DNA of 64,000 nt from Polaribacter glomeratus (lineage in GTDB: Bacteria; Bacteroidota; Bacteroidia; Flavobacteriales; Flavobacteriaceae), in assembly GCF_002954665.1 (NCBI RefSeq), contig NZ_MSCM01000001.1, positions 147,183-211,182 of the forward strand. The letters are read 5' to 3'. Positions 9,562 to 18,499 of this stretch are shown here, piece by piece. The notes below the pieces were generated by a model. It had not been told where the DNA came from, searched no databases, and saw only the letters and a program-made list of their open reading frames with translations. A program made the position numbers and the translations under genes. The stretch's first letter is position 1, and the number at the start of each line of letters is the position of its first letter.

Positions 9562-10017
9562 TTATTTATCTTGGCTAATAGCATTGTAAATTTCTTTATC
9601 TGCAATTAATTTATTTATAGTTGAGGTTACTTTAAAAAAACTGTCTAATTCTTTTTCTGTAACATATTCTCTTACAACATTATTAAATTGGTACACATGA
9701 CTTTTAGAGAACTTACGCATTTCTAACCCGTATGCTGTTAATTTAATAATTACACTTCTACCATCTTCAGGGTTTTTTTCTCTAGAAATTGCTCCTTTAT
9801 CTTCCATAGATTTTAAAATTCTTGAAAGACTTGTAGGTTCCATTCCCATTAAAGGACCCAAAGCTGTTGAAGGCGTGCCGTTTTCTTTGTCTATTGTTAA
9901 TAAAACGAACGCCATTGCCATAGTACTACCATAGTTTGCGGCCTGTTCATTATACATTTTTGCAACAGCTTGCCAAGTTGCTCTTAATTGATGATCTATA
10001 GATTTATCTTTATCCAT
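9562..10017 (-). CDS. MarR family regulator of the fad operon
   Basis: The 151-residue protein has the all-helical MarR fold with a winged helix: the recognition region is near MEPTSLSRILKSMEDKG, followed by the wing REKNPEDGRSVIIKLT. It is the first gene of the beta-oxidation operon, so it probably controls its own transcription and that of the fad genes in response to an acyl-CoA or fatty acid (inference). Two nearly identical palindromes upstream are good candidates for its operator. Autoregulation through binding inside the promoter is the simplest reading. Confidence 0.9.
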   Translation of the reverse strand: MDKDKSIDHQLRATWQAVAKMYNEQAANYGSTMAMAFVLLTIDKENGTPSTALGPLMGMEPTSLSRILKSMEDKGAISREKNPEDGRSVIIKLTAYGLEMRKFSKSHVYQFNNVVREYVTEKELDSFFKVTSTINKLIADKEIYNAISQDK

Positions 10018-10022
10018 TGCTT

Positions 10023-10030
10023 CAAAGATA
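10023..10030 (-). promoter_or_regulatory. -7 box (TATCTTTG) of the marR-fad operon
   Basis: It is an exact TAnnTTTG match only five bases before the marR start codon, which would give a transcript with almost no leader. The nearer palindrome at 10042-10053 falls in the region between the -7 and -33 positions. Confidence 0.6.
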
Positions 10031-10041
10031 TAAAAATTTAT

Positions 10042-10053
10042 TATGCACGCATA
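10042..10053. promoter_or_regulatory. Candidate MarR operator, promoter-proximal copy
   Basis: TATGCACGCATA is a palindrome with half-site TATGC and two non-matching central bases. It lies inside a 21-base block (10041-10061) repeated almost exactly at 10070-10090. Binding here would cover the promoter spacer. Confidence 0.65.
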
Positions 10054-10070
10054 GTAAATTTAAAAAAAGT

Positions 10071-10082
10071 TATGCATGCATA
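10071..10082. promoter_or_regulatory. Candidate MarR operator, distal copy
   Basis: TATGCATGCATA is a perfect 12-bp palindrome, 29 bp from the proximal copy, close to three helical turns, and in the same orientation within the repeated 21-base block. Confidence 0.65.
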
Positions 10083-10150
10083 GTAAATTTTAACATTTTT
10101 TAAAAAAGTAACCATTTATAAGTTATTAGTAGTAGTGTTTATAAAATACC

Positions 10151-10158
10151 TAAATTTG
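10151..10158 (+). promoter_or_regulatory. -7 box (TAAATTTG) of the natAB-like operon
   Basis: This exact TAnnTTTG match lies 36 bases upstream of the ABC ATPase ATG and points away from the marR promoter. Confidence 0.5.
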
Positions 10159-10194
10159 TTGCAATAGAACTTTTACAAAAATCAAAAATTGTCA

Positions 10195-11124
10195 ATGAAA
10201 AACTTACTAGAAATAAATAATGTAGTAAAAAATTATGGAGATTTTAGAGCATTAAATGATGTTTCTATCCATATACCTAAAGGAAGTGTTTATGGTTTAT
10301 TAGGCCCTAATGGCGCAGGCAAAACTTCATTAATTAGAATTATTAATCAAATTACAATGCCAGACTCTGGCAATATTATTTTAGATGGTGAGCCTTTATC
10401 GCCAAAACACACTGCATATATTGGCTATTTACCAGAAGAACGTGGTTTGTATAAATCAATGAAAGTTGGCGAACAAGCTTTATATCTTGCACAATTAAAG
10501 GGTTTAAGTAAGTCTGAAGCAAAAAAACGGTTACAATATTGGTTTGAAAAGTTTGATATTTCTGCTTGGTGGGGCAAGAAAATTGAGGAACTCTCCAAAG
10601 GAATGGCACAAAAAGTACAATTTATTGTTACGGTGATGCACAATCCTAAATTATTAATTTTTGATGAACCTTTCTCTGGTTTTGATCCTATAAATGCCCA
10701 ATTAATCGCCAAAGAAATTTTACAACTGCGTGATGAAGGTGCAACGATTATTTTTTCTACACACAGAATGGAGTCTGTTGAAGAAATGTGTGATGAAATT
10801 GCGTTGATTCATAAATCTAATAAAATCTTAGACGGAAAACTATCAGACATAAAGCGTCAGTTTAGAACAAATACTTTTCAAGTTGGTCTTCATACAGATT
10901 ATCCAAAAGAAGTGGAAGCAAAATTGAAAGAAATTTTCGAGGTTTTTCCTGCGGATTTTAAATTGTTAGGAAATGAATTAACCTTAAATGTAAAGTTAAA
11001 TCAAAATAACTCGGCAAATGAATTGTTGTCATTTTTAACAAGCCGAGGTCAAGTGCAACATTTTGTTGAATTGATACCAAGTGCAAACGATATTTTTATT
11101 CAAGCAGTAAATAAAAACAACTAA
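10195..11124 (+). CDS. ABC transporter ATP-binding protein (NatA-like)
   Basis: This is the ATPase of an ABC-2 type exporter. The Walker A motif is in GPNGAGKT, the ABC signature is LSKGMAQ, and Walker B is LLIFDEP followed by the H-loop (STHRM). The ATG at 10195 is chosen over a TTG two codons upstream because the ABC domain begins directly after it (309 residues). The region after about residue 215 is the usual accessory C-terminal domain. The permease follows two bases later. Family members export sodium, drugs or other small molecules; the cargo here is unknown. Confidence 0.93.
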   Translation: MKNLLEINNVVKNYGDFRALNDVSIHIPKGSVYGLLGPNGAGKTSLIRIINQITMPDSGNIILDGEPLSPKHTAYIGYLPEERGLYKSMKVGEQALYLAQLKGLSKSEAKKRLQYWFEKFDISAWWGKKIEELSKGMAQKVQFIVTVMHNPKLLIFDEPFSGFDPINAQLIAKEILQLRDEGATIIFSTHRMESVEEMCDEIALIHKSNKILDGKLSDIKRQFRTNTFQVGLHTDYPKEVEAKLKEIFEVFPADFKLLGNELTLNVKLNQNNSANELLSFLTSRGQVQHFVELIPSANDIFIQAVNKNN

Positions 11125-11126
11125 AA

Positions 11127-12452
11127 ATGAGCAAGTTAAAACTAATTATACATAGAGAGTTTATTGCTAAAGTGCGTAATAAATCTTTTATAATGATGAC
11201 TTTTTTAAGTCCGTTGTTATTAGTAGCCATGGGGGCTTTGGTATTTTTTCTGATGAAAAAGAATGACGAAAAAGTTAAAGAAATCGTTTATGTAGATAAT
11301 TCGGGATTGTTTTCTAAAGACGATTTTGTAGATTCAGAATCTATACATTATCAAGATTATACTTCATTAGGGATTGAAGAAACAAAGAAAAAAGTAGAAG
11401 CAGGCGATTATTATGGAGCACTAATTATCCCTAAACAAGACAGTTTAGAGGTTTTAGCCAAATCCATTGAATTTTATTCTAAAGATTCTCCAGGAATGTC
11501 TGTCATAAATTCTTTAGAAACTAAAATTGAAACGAAAATCAGAAATGAAAAATTAAATGATTTTGGAATTGATTTGGCCCAAATAAATGCTTCAAAAATT
11601 CCATCAAACATCAAGATGTATAATTTTTCGGGCGAAGAATCATCCAAATTAATAAATGGGTTAAAAATAGGAGTAGGCGCAATTGCTGGTTACCTATTAA
11701 TGATGTTTGTGATTATTTATGGCACATCAGTAATGAGAAGTGTTATTGAAGAAAAAACAAGTAGAATTGTAGAGATTATAGTGTCATCCGTAAAACCGTT
11801 TCAATTAATGTTGGGTAAAATTATAGGTAATGCATCCGCAGGATTATTACAATTCTTAATTTGGGGAATTTTAATTTTTATAATATCTACACTTGCATCA
11901 GCTGTTTTTGGTGTTAATATGGTAGAAATGCAAACAGCAAATTTACCGGCAGAACAATTAGAAGCAGCAAAACAAGCAGTAGGAATCGATAAAATGCAAT
12001 TGATAATTCAAGAAATTTTAAGACTGCCTATTTTAAAAATGTTTGTCTTGTTTATTTTTTACTTTTTAGGCGGTTTTATGTTGTATAGCTCACTATTTGC
12101 AGCTGTTGGTGCTGCGGTAGATAATGAAACGGATACACAGCAATTTATGTTGCCAATTATGGCACCTTTAGTTTTAGGTGTTTATGTAGGTTTTGCAACG
12201 GTTATGAATGATCCTCATGGATCTATAGCTGTGCTGTTTTCATACATTCCGTTTACGAGTCCTATTGTAATGCTAATGAGAGTTCCTTTTGGCGTTTCTT
12301 GGTACGAATTGGCAATTTCGATGACCTTATTATTAATTACATTTGTTTTTATGGTTTGGTTAGCTGCCAAAATATATAGAGTTGGAATTTTAATGTATGG
12401 TAAAAAACCAACCTACAAAGATTTATATAAATGGATAAAATACAAAGGATAA
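11127..12452 (+). CDS. ABC-2 type transporter permease (NatB-like)
   Basis: The 441-residue membrane protein has one transmembrane helix near the N-terminus (about 20-45), a large outward domain (about 50-170), and five or six helices in the C-terminal half. This is the topology of the NatB/ABC-2 permease family. A SVIEEKTSRIVEIIVSSVKP stretch, typical of the family, follows the second helix. Two-base spacing from the ATPase and end-to-start contact with the mscS gene (TAA directly followed by ATG) indicate co-transcription. The substrate is not evident. Confidence 0.92.
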   Translation: MSKLKLIIHREFIAKVRNKSFIMMTFLSPLLLVAMGALVFFLMKKNDEKVKEIVYVDNSGLFSKDDFVDSESIHYQDYTSLGIEETKKKVEAGDYYGALIIPKQDSLEVLAKSIEFYSKDSPGMSVINSLETKIETKIRNEKLNDFGIDLAQINASKIPSNIKMYNFSGEESSKLINGLKIGVGAIAGYLLMMFVIIYGTSVMRSVIEEKTSRIVEIIVSSVKPFQLMLGKIIGNASAGLLQFLIWGILIFIISTLASAVFGVNMVEMQTANLPAEQLEAAKQAVGIDKMQLIIQEILRLPILKMFVLFIFYFLGGFMLYSSLFAAVGAAVDNETDTQQFMLPIMAPLVLGVYVGFATVMNDPHGSIAVLFSYIPFTSPIVMLMRVPFGVSWYELAISMTLLLITFVFMVWLAAKIYRVGILMYGKKPTYKDLYKWIKYKG

Positions 12453-13346
12453 ATGCAAGATAAAATAGAAAAAGTTGCAAACGATATTGTAGAAGAAGCA
12501 GTATCGATTTTAGATTATTCGTTTACTTTTAGTAAAGAAATAAGCATTTCTGTAAAAGGTTTGATATTTGTGGTTGTTGCTTTAATACTTTCTACATTTT
12601 TATTAAAACTGGTAAGAAGAGTTACTACTAGAAACATGCCTAAAAATGATCAACTTAAATTTGTTGGGGTTTTTAGTTATTTAAAATGGTTTGTGTATTT
12701 AGTCATCTTTTTAGTTGGTATGCATACTTCCGGTGTAAATGTTACTGCTGTTTTTGCTGCATCAGCTGCTCTTTTAATTGGTGTAGGTTTGGCACTACAA
12801 ACACTTTTTCAAGATATTATTTCTGGAATCTTTATTCTGGTAGATCAGTCTGTACATGTTGGCGATATTATTGAGCTTGAAGGTAAAGTTGGCAGGGTTT
12901 TAGATATACGTTTAAGAACCACCAGAGCCGTAACGGTAGATAATAAAGTTTTGGTAATTCCAAATCATTTGTATCTAACAAATATTTTATTTAATTGGAC
13001 AGAAAACGGAACGGAAACAAGAGAATTTGTAGATGTTGGTGTTGCTTATGGTTCTGATGTTGAGCTGGTAAAAACTATTTTATTAGATATTGCAAAAGAA
13101 CAACCTACTGTATTAAAAAATCCGGCACCAATGGTTTTGTTTAGAGATTTTGCAGATAGTTCTTTAAATTTTAGAGTCGCATTTACTCTAATTGATAGTT
13201 TTGACGTTCGATTTACACAAAGTAATATTCGTTTTGAAATTGATAAAGCATTTAAACAAAATAATATAACAATTCCGTTTCCACAGAGAGATGTGCACGT
13301 TTATCCAACGAATGGATACGAAATGATGAAAGAAAAAAGTATATAA
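12453..13346 (+). CDS. Small-conductance mechanosensitive channel (MscS family)
   Basis: MscS channels open under membrane tension and release solutes during hypo-osmotic shock. The 297-residue chain has helices at about 33-53, 72-92 and 95-120; the third is the pore helix, with a Gly/Ala pattern (AALLIGVGLALQTLFQD). The cytoplasmic beta domain with SVHVGDIIELEGKVG follows. The size is normal for a simple three-helix MscS. The start codon touches the stop of the ABC permease, so the channel is made with the exporter. Confidence 0.94.
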   Translation: MQDKIEKVANDIVEEAVSILDYSFTFSKEISISVKGLIFVVVALILSTFLLKLVRRVTTRNMPKNDQLKFVGVFSYLKWFVYLVIFLVGMHTSGVNVTAVFAASAALLIGVGLALQTLFQDIISGIFILVDQSVHVGDIIELEGKVGRVLDIRLRTTRAVTVDNKVLVIPNHLYLTNILFNWTENGTETREFVDVGVAYGSDVELVKTILLDIAKEQPTVLKNPAPMVLFRDFADSSLNFRVAFTLIDSFDVRFTQSNIRFEIDKAFKQNNITIPFPQRDVHVYPTNGYEMMKEKSI

Positions 13347-13426
13347 ATGATTGTAAAGTTCAATAGTTAGCTACTGATTTTTTATCAGCCAAAAACTTGA
13401 AACTTTAAAATTTAGAAACTAAAACA

Positions 13427-14590
13427 ATGAGTAAAATATTAGTTATAGAAGACGAAGCATCCATTAGAAGAGTGCTTACAAAAATAATTTCTGAAGAAAA
13501 TGAAGCCTACCACGTAGAAGAAGCAGAAGATGGTTTGTTAGGTTTAGAAATGATTAAAAATAACGATTATGATTTGGTTTTATGCGATATTAAAATGCCA
13601 AAAATGGATGGTGTTGAAGTGCTAGAAAAAGCTAAAAAAATAAAACCAGAAATACCAATTGTAATGATTTCTGGTCATGGCGATTTGGATACTGCAGTAA
13701 ACACAATGCGTTTAGGAGCTTTTGATTATATTTCAAAACCACCAGACTTAAACCGACTTTTAAATACGGTTAGAAATGCTTTAGAAACCAAAGTTTTATT
13801 GGTCGAAAATAAGCGTCTAAAGAAAAAGGTTAGTAAAAACTACGAAATGATTGGCGAGAGTGCTGCTATTTCTCATATTAAAGACATTATAGAAAAAGTA
13901 GCCGCTACCGATGCAAGAGTTTTAATTACTGGGCCAAACGGAACAGGAAAAGAATTGGTTGCGCATTGGTTGCATGAAAAATCTGATCGTTCTAAAGCAC
14001 CAATGATTGAAGTAAATTGTGCTGCAATCCCGTCTGAATTAATAGAAAGCGAACTTTTTGGTCATGTTAAAGGTTCTTTTACGGGGGCAAATAAAGACAG
14101 AGCGGGTAAGTTTGAAGCTGCAAATACAGGAACTATTTTCTTGGATGAAATTGGTGATATGAGCCTTTCTGCGCAAGCAAAAGTATTACGTGCTTTGCAA
14201 GAAAGTAGAATTTCTAGAGTTGGTTCTGATAAAGATATTAAGGTAAATGTTAGGGTAGTAGCTGCAACAAATAAAAACCTAAAAGTAGAAATTGAAGAAG
14301 GACGTTTTAGAGAGGATTTGTATCACAGATTAGCAGTTATTTTAATTAATGTTCCTGCATTAAATGACAGGCGAGAAGACATCCCTTTATTGGTCGATTT
14401 TTTTACTGCAAAAATATCTCAAGAACAAGGAACGCCTAAAAAAACCTTTTCATCAGAAGCAATTACTCTTTTACAAAAGTATGATTGGACAGGAAATATT
14501 CGTGAATTAAGAAATGTTGTAGAACGTTTAATAATTTTAGGTGAAAAAGAAGTGTCTGCAAACGATATAAAGTTATTTGCGAGTAAATAG
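13427..14590 (+). CDS. Sigma-54-dependent response regulator lacking a DNA-binding domain
   Basis: Residues 1-120 form a receiver domain with phospho-acceptor Asp54 and Lys104. Residues about 140-365 form the AAA+ domain of sigma-54 activators: Walker A GPNGTGKE at 169-176, the sigma-54-contacting loop GSFTGA at 216-221 (a variant of GAFTGA), and Walker B IFLDEI near 237-242. The chain ends at residue 387, soon after the AAA+ lid, without the Fis-type helix-turn-helix seen in the usual NtrC-like regulators of about 450 residues. The downstream sequence shows no frameshifted HTH. No histidine kinase is adjacent. It lies 80 bases after mscS and is probably the last gene of that operon. Confidence 0.92.
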   Translation: MSKILVIEDEASIRRVLTKIISEENEAYHVEEAEDGLLGLEMIKNNDYDLVLCDIKMPKMDGVEVLEKAKKIKPEIPIVMISGHGDLDTAVNTMRLGAFDYISKPPDLNRLLNTVRNALETKVLLVENKRLKKKVSKNYEMIGESAAISHIKDIIEKVAATDARVLITGPNGTGKELVAHWLHEKSDRSKAPMIEVNCAAIPSELIESELFGHVKGSFTGANKDRAGKFEAANTGTIFLDEIGDMSLSAQAKVLRALQESRISRVGSDKDIKVNVRVVAATNKNLKVEIEEGRFREDLYHRLAVILINVPALNDRREDIPLLVDFFTAKISQEQGTPKKTFSSEAITLLQKYDWTGNIRELRNVVERLIILGEKEVSANDIKLFASK

Positions 14591-14717
14591 GTTTTTTTAA
14601 AGAAGAAATAGAAAAAAGAAACAAGATAAAAGAGGCAAGTGATTGCAATGTATCGCAAAAAGTAAAAAGCCAAAATTGTTTATTTTTCTTTGGATAAAAC
14701 GCTGAAAATTAGAAACT

Positions 14718-14753
14718 AAAAAAGGGAATCAACATCCGTTGATTCCCTTTTTC
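14718..14753. terminator. Bidirectional terminator between the response regulator and katG
   Basis: A perfect 13-bp stem (14721-14733 with 14738-14750, 4-nt loop) is flanked by A and T runs, between convergent genes. Confidence 0.9.
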
Positions 14754-14771
14754 TATATAAAATAGTGTTAC

Positions 14772-16958
14772 TTATTTTTTAAGATCAAAGCGATCAAGGT
14801 TCATTACTTTTGTCCAAGCAGAGACAAAATCGTATACAAAGCGTTCTTTTGCATCATCTGCGGCATAGACTTCTGCTATTGCTCTAAGTTCTGTGTTTGA
14901 ACCAAAAATTAAATCGGCTCTAGTTCCTCTAAACTTAATTTCACCTGTTTTTCTATCCGTTCCTTCAAATAAAGCATCATCGGTAGAAGTTGCTTTCCAG
15001 GTGATACCAAGGTCTAGAATATTTGTAAAAAAGTCATTCGATAGCGTGCCAACATTCTCTGTAAAAACACCATATTTAGAAGCATCATAATTTGCTCCTA
15101 GCATTCTTAATCCACCAACTAAAACAGTCATTTCAGGAATAGAAAGTGTTAATAATTGCGCTTTGTCAATTAATAATTCTTCTGCAGCTAATTTTAAATC
15201 TTTCTTAATAAAATTTCTAAAACCATCGGCTCTTGGTTCTAAATAGCCAAAAGAAACTAAATCTGTTTGCTCTTGAGAAGCATCTCCTCTGCCAGAAGTA
15301 AACGGAACAGAAATAGAATAACCTGCATTTTTTACAGCTTTTTCAACGCCAACAGATCCGCCTAAAACAATTAAATCGGCCATAGAAACGGTGCCATTAA
15401 AATCTTTCTGAATTCCTTCAAAAATAGTGATTACTTTATTTAATTCATACGGATTATTTACTGCCCATTTTTTTTGTGGTTCTAAACGTATTCTTCCTCC
15501 ATTTGCGCCACCTCTCATATCAGATCCTCTAAATGTAGAAGCAGAAGCCCAAGCAGTAGTTACTAATTGAGAAATTGATAAGTTAGAATTCGAAATAGCT
15601 TCTTTTAAAATAGAAACTTCTTTATCAGAAAGCGCTGTTCCTGCAGGAATTGGATCTTGCCAAAGCAATTCTTCTTTCGCAACTTCTGGACCTAAATAAC
15701 GAGAAATGGGTCCCATATCTCTATGTGTTAATTTGTACCATGCTCTTGCAAAAGCATCTTCAAAAGCTTTATGGTCTTTATGAAAACGTTTAGAAATTTT
15801 TAAATATTCAGGATCTACTTTTAAAGCCATATCCGCGGTAGTCATCATTAAATCTTGTGTACCATTTGCATCACCAGCTTTCGGTGCTTTTTTAGCGTTA
15901 GAAGCTGCTGTTGGTTTCCATTGATGTGCGCCAGCAGGGCTTTTAGTTAATTCCCAGTCATAATTTAGTAAAACATCAAAATAATCAGCATCCCAAGTGG
16001 TTGGGTTTGGCGTCCAAGCACCTTCAATTCCGCTTGTAATTGCATCATCTAAAACACCAGATTTATATGCGTTTTTCCAACCCATACTCATTTGTTCAAT
16101 AGGAGCACCAGCAGGTTCTACCCCAACAAATTTATCAGGATTTGCAGCACCGTGTGCTTTACCAAAAGTATGTCCTCCAGCGGTTAGAGCTACTGTTTCT
16201 TCATCATTCATAGCCATTCTGCCAAATGTTTCTCTAATATCTTTTGCAGAACCCATCGGGTCTGGATTTCCGTTTGGCCCTTCGGGATTTACATAAATTA
16301 ATCCCATATGAGCAGCACCTAAATCGCTTTCTAAATTTCCGTCTTCATAACGTGCATCATTTCCTAACCATTCTGTTTCAGAACCCCAATAAATATCTTG
16401 TTCTGGTTCCCAAACATCTTCACGTCCGCCAGCAAAACCAAACGTTTTCAATCCCATAGATTCCATAGCATAAGTACCGGCAAGAATCATTAAATCTGCC
16501 CAAGATAATTTAGCACCGTATTTCTTTTTAACAGGCCAAAGTAATAAACGCGCTTTATCTAAATTACCATTATCTGGCCAACTATTTATTGGCGCAAAAC
16601 GTTGCGAACCAGAAGCTGCGCCTCCACGCCCATCTCCAACTCTATAAGTTCCTGCACTATGCCAAGCCATACGAACCATAAAAGGGCCGTAATTTCCATA
16701 ATCTGCTGGCCACCAATCTTGAGATGTTGTCATTAAGTCGATGACATCTTGTTTTAATTCGGCAAAATTGATGCTATTAAAAGCAGTTGCATACTCAAAA
16801 TCTTTATCCATTGGGTTTGATGCTGCACCATTTTGACGAAGAATATTCAACTTTAATTCATTTGGCCACCAATCTCGGTTTTTTGTTCCGTTACCGGCTG
16901 TATGTTTTTGAGTTCCTCCCATAAATGGGCATTTATTGCTATCGCTGTGTTTTTCCAT
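14772..16958 (-). CDS. katG: Catalase-peroxidase
   Basis: KatG is a heme enzyme that destroys hydrogen peroxide. At 728 residues it has the usual duplicated peroxidase fold. Distal-pocket residues R96, W99 and H100 lie in [12 protein letters not shown]. Tyr222 (LIYVNPEG) and Met248 (RMAMND) should complete the Trp-Tyr-Met adduct with W99 needed for catalase activity. The proximal heme ligand is His263 in [10 protein letters not shown]. No signal peptide is seen. It is divergent from the peroxiredoxin operon across a 293-base region with a -7 box facing each way. No oxyR or perR gene is adjacent. Confidence 0.97.
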   Translation of the reverse strand: MEKHSDSNKCPFMGGTQKHTAGNGTKNRDWWPNELKLNILRQNGAASNPMDKDFEYATAFNSINFAELKQDVIDLMTTSQDWWPADYGNYGPFMVRMAWHSAGTYRVGDGRGGAASGSQRFAPINSWPDNGNLDKARLLLWPVKKKYGAKLSWADLMILAGTYAMESMGLKTFGFAGGREDVWEPEQDIYWGSETEWLGNDARYEDGNLESDLGAAHMGLIYVNPEGPNGNPDPMGSAKDIRETFGRMAMNDEETVALTAGGHTFGKAHGAANPDKFVGVEPAGAPIEQMSMGWKNAYKSGVLDDAITSGIEGAWTPNPTTWDADYFDVLLNYDWELTKSPAGAHQWKPTAASNAKKAPKAGDANGTQDLMMTTADMALKVDPEYLKISKRFHKDHKAFEDAFARAWYKLTHRDMGPISRYLGPEVAKEELLWQDPIPAGTALSDKEVSILKEAISNSNLSISQLVTTAWASASTFRGSDMRGGANGGRIRLEPQKKWAVNNPYELNKVITIFEGIQKDFNGTVSMADLIVLGGSVGVEKAVKNAGYSISVPFTSGRGDASQEQTDLVSFGYLEPRADGFRNFIKKDLKLAAEELLIDKAQLLTLSIPEMTVLVGGLRMLGANYDASKYGVFTENVGTLSNDFFTNILDLGITWKATSTDDALFEGTDRKTGEIKFRGTRADLIFGSNTELRAIAEVYAADDAKERFVYDFVSAWTKVMNLDRFDLKK

Positions 16959-16985
16959 GATAAATTGATTTTAATGATTGAAGTA

Positions 16986-16993
16986 CAAACCTA
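16986..16993 (-). promoter_or_regulatory. -7 box (TAGGTTTG) of katG
   Basis: An exact TAnnTTTG match, 27 bases upstream of the katG ATG. No convincing -33 element or regulator palindrome was recognised. Confidence 0.5.
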
Positions 16994-17199
16994 CAACTAC
17001 TTATTGAATAATTTTTATCTATAGTTTTTATTATAAAATAGTTAAAACTTATTATTGAATTGTTTTTAAAGTTACGTCTTTTTTGGATCAATTAGAATAA
17101 ATAGTGTGTATCTATTTTTACGGACCTTAGCTATAAGTAAAGTTGATAATAATATAAAAAGTTATCATAAACATTTTTACTTTTTTTTTTGATTCGTTT

Positions 17200-17207
17200 T
17201 ATCTTTG
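17200..17207 (+). promoter_or_regulatory. -7 box (TATCTTTG) of the peroxiredoxin operon
   Basis: An exact TAnnTTTG match preceded by a long T tract. It leaves a leader of roughly 40 bases before the ATG. Confidence 0.6.
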
Positions 17208-17251
17208 CATCAGTGAAAGCAGAATATTAATAATTATAAAATTTATATAAA

Positions 17252-17899
17252 ATGGCAACAGCAGTTGGTAAAAAATTTCCAAATTTAAATGTAAATGCAA
17301 TGAATGAAATGGGCGATACATTTAAATTAAATGTGTTAGAAGAAGCAATTAATAACAAAAAGAAAGTGTTATTATTCTGGTACCCTAAAGATTTTACATT
17401 TGTATGTCCTACAGAATTACATGCTTTTCAAGCAGCACTAGGCGAATTTGAAAAAAGAAATACGGTTGTAATCGGTGCTTCTTGTGATACTGCAGAAGTG
17501 CATTTTGCATGGTTAAGTACCGCTAAAGAAAATGGCGGAATTGAAGGTGTAACGTATCCTATTTTAGCAGATAGCAATAGAAACTTATCTTCAATTTTAG
17601 GTATTTTAGATATTACAGATGAAACGTACGATGAAGAAACAGGAACTGTTTTAGTTGAAGGTGATAATGTAACGTATAGAGCTACATATTTAATTGATGA
17701 AGAAGGAACTGTTTTTCATGAAGGAATTAATCATATGCCAGTAGGTAGAAATGTAAACGAATTTTTACGTTTAATTGATGCGTATGCACATGTGCAAACT
17801 CATGGAGAAGTTTGTCCTGCAAATTGGGAAGAAGGAAAAACAGCAATGGCGCCAAATGCCAAAGGAACAGCTGAATATTTAGCTGCTCATTTAAACTAA
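17252..17899 (+). CDS. 2-Cys peroxiredoxin (AhpC/TSA family)
   Basis: This thiol peroxidase reduces hydrogen peroxide and alkyl hydroperoxides. The peroxidatic Cys52 sits in FVCPTE and the resolving Cys188 in GEVCPANW, as in typical 2-Cys peroxiredoxins, which are reduced by thioredoxin or AhpF. The length of 215 residues is normal. A thioredoxin gene begins nine bases after the stop, so it is the probable electron donor, itself reduced by the TrxB at 1209-2156. The divergent katG gene places the two peroxide-removing enzymes together. Confidence 0.95.
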   Translation: MATAVGKKFPNLNVNAMNEMGDTFKLNVLEEAINNKKKVLLFWYPKDFTFVCPTELHAFQAALGEFEKRNTVVIGASCDTAEVHFAWLSTAKENGGIEGVTYPILADSNRNLSSILGILDITDETYDEETGTVLVEGDNVTYRATYLIDEEGTVFHEGINHMPVGRNVNEFLRLIDAYAHVQTHGEVCPANWEEGKTAMAPNAKGTAEYLAAHLN

Positions 17900-17908
17900 T
17901 TAGTAAGG

Positions 17909-18217
17909 ATGGTTCAAGAATTAAGTCAAGATAATTTAGCACAAATAATTTCTGATAACAAAACAGTAGTGGTGCAATATTCTGCTACTTGGTGTGGAAA
18001 CTGCCGAATTATGAAACCAAAATTTAAAAAATTGGCTTCAGAAAATGAAGGAGTATCTTTTGTTATTGCGGATGCAGAGAAATTTCCTGAAAGCAGAAAA
18101 TTTGCTGATGTTAGTAATTTGCCAACTTTTGCAACTTTTGTAGATGGTAAATTAGTAAATCAAACGCAAACCAATAAGTTTGATGTTTTAATCGATTTAG
18201 TAAAAGAAGTTATTTAA
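17909..18217 (+). CDS. Thioredoxin family protein
   Basis: The 102-residue protein is a single thioredoxin fold. The redox motif WCGNC (Trp28-Cys32) replaces the classical WCGPC, which should shift its redox potential. The cis-proline loop reads SNLPTFA. There are no other cysteines and no signal peptide, so it acts in the cytoplasm. It lies nine bases after the peroxiredoxin gene and two bases before the small acidic protein, so the three are almost certainly co-transcribed and it is probably the dedicated reductant of the peroxiredoxin (inference). Confidence 0.93.
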   Translation: MVQELSQDNLAQIISDNKTVVVQYSATWCGNCRIMKPKFKKLASENEGVSFVIADAEKFPESRKFADVSNLPTFATFVDGKLVNQTQTNKFDVLIDLVKEVI

Positions 18218-18219
18218 TC

Positions 18220-18477
18220 ATGAAATTACCAGTTATAAAACATTTAACTTCTTTTATTGAAGAAAATGATCAAGATTATCTTTTAGAAACCATAGAAACG
18301 CTAGAAGCATTAACGGAAGTTCCGTCTTTAAAAGATGAAGAATTAGATGTTATTGGTGAGCTAATTTCTAATATGTATGGTGCTTTAGAAGTTGATAAAA
18401 TGATTAAAGAAGGTACACCTAAAAAAGAAGCATTAAATCTTTTTATGAAACGTGTTTTAGGTTCTATTGATAAATAG
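18220..18477 (+). CDS. Small acidic conserved protein, probably DUF6952
   Basis: The 85-residue protein is helical, acidic and free of cysteine. It resembles the small flavobacterial family that I recall as DUF6952; that name is from memory. It starts two bases after the thioredoxin stop and ends at a terminator, so it is the third gene of the peroxiredoxin-thioredoxin operon. Without cysteines it cannot join the thiol relay directly; a scaffold or regulatory partner is one guess. No function is established from the sequence. Confidence 0.8.
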   Translation: MKLPVIKHLTSFIEENDQDYLLETIETLEALTEVPSLKDEELDVIGELISNMYGALEVDKMIKEGTPKKEALNLFMKRVLGSIDK

Positions 18478-18499
18478 TTTCTTTACAAATAGTATATTT

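Noticed and set aside
14591..14717. Possible lost Fis-type HTH downstream of the sigma-54 regulator
   Set aside because: I read the bases after the stop for an HTH in other frames and saw only lysine-rich or non-coding sequence, so a simple frameshift does not explain the missing domain.
17000..17150. OxyR-type site between katG and the peroxiredoxin gene
   Set aside because: ATAG words occur near 17023 and 17038, but they lack the CTAT partners and spacing of an OxyR site.
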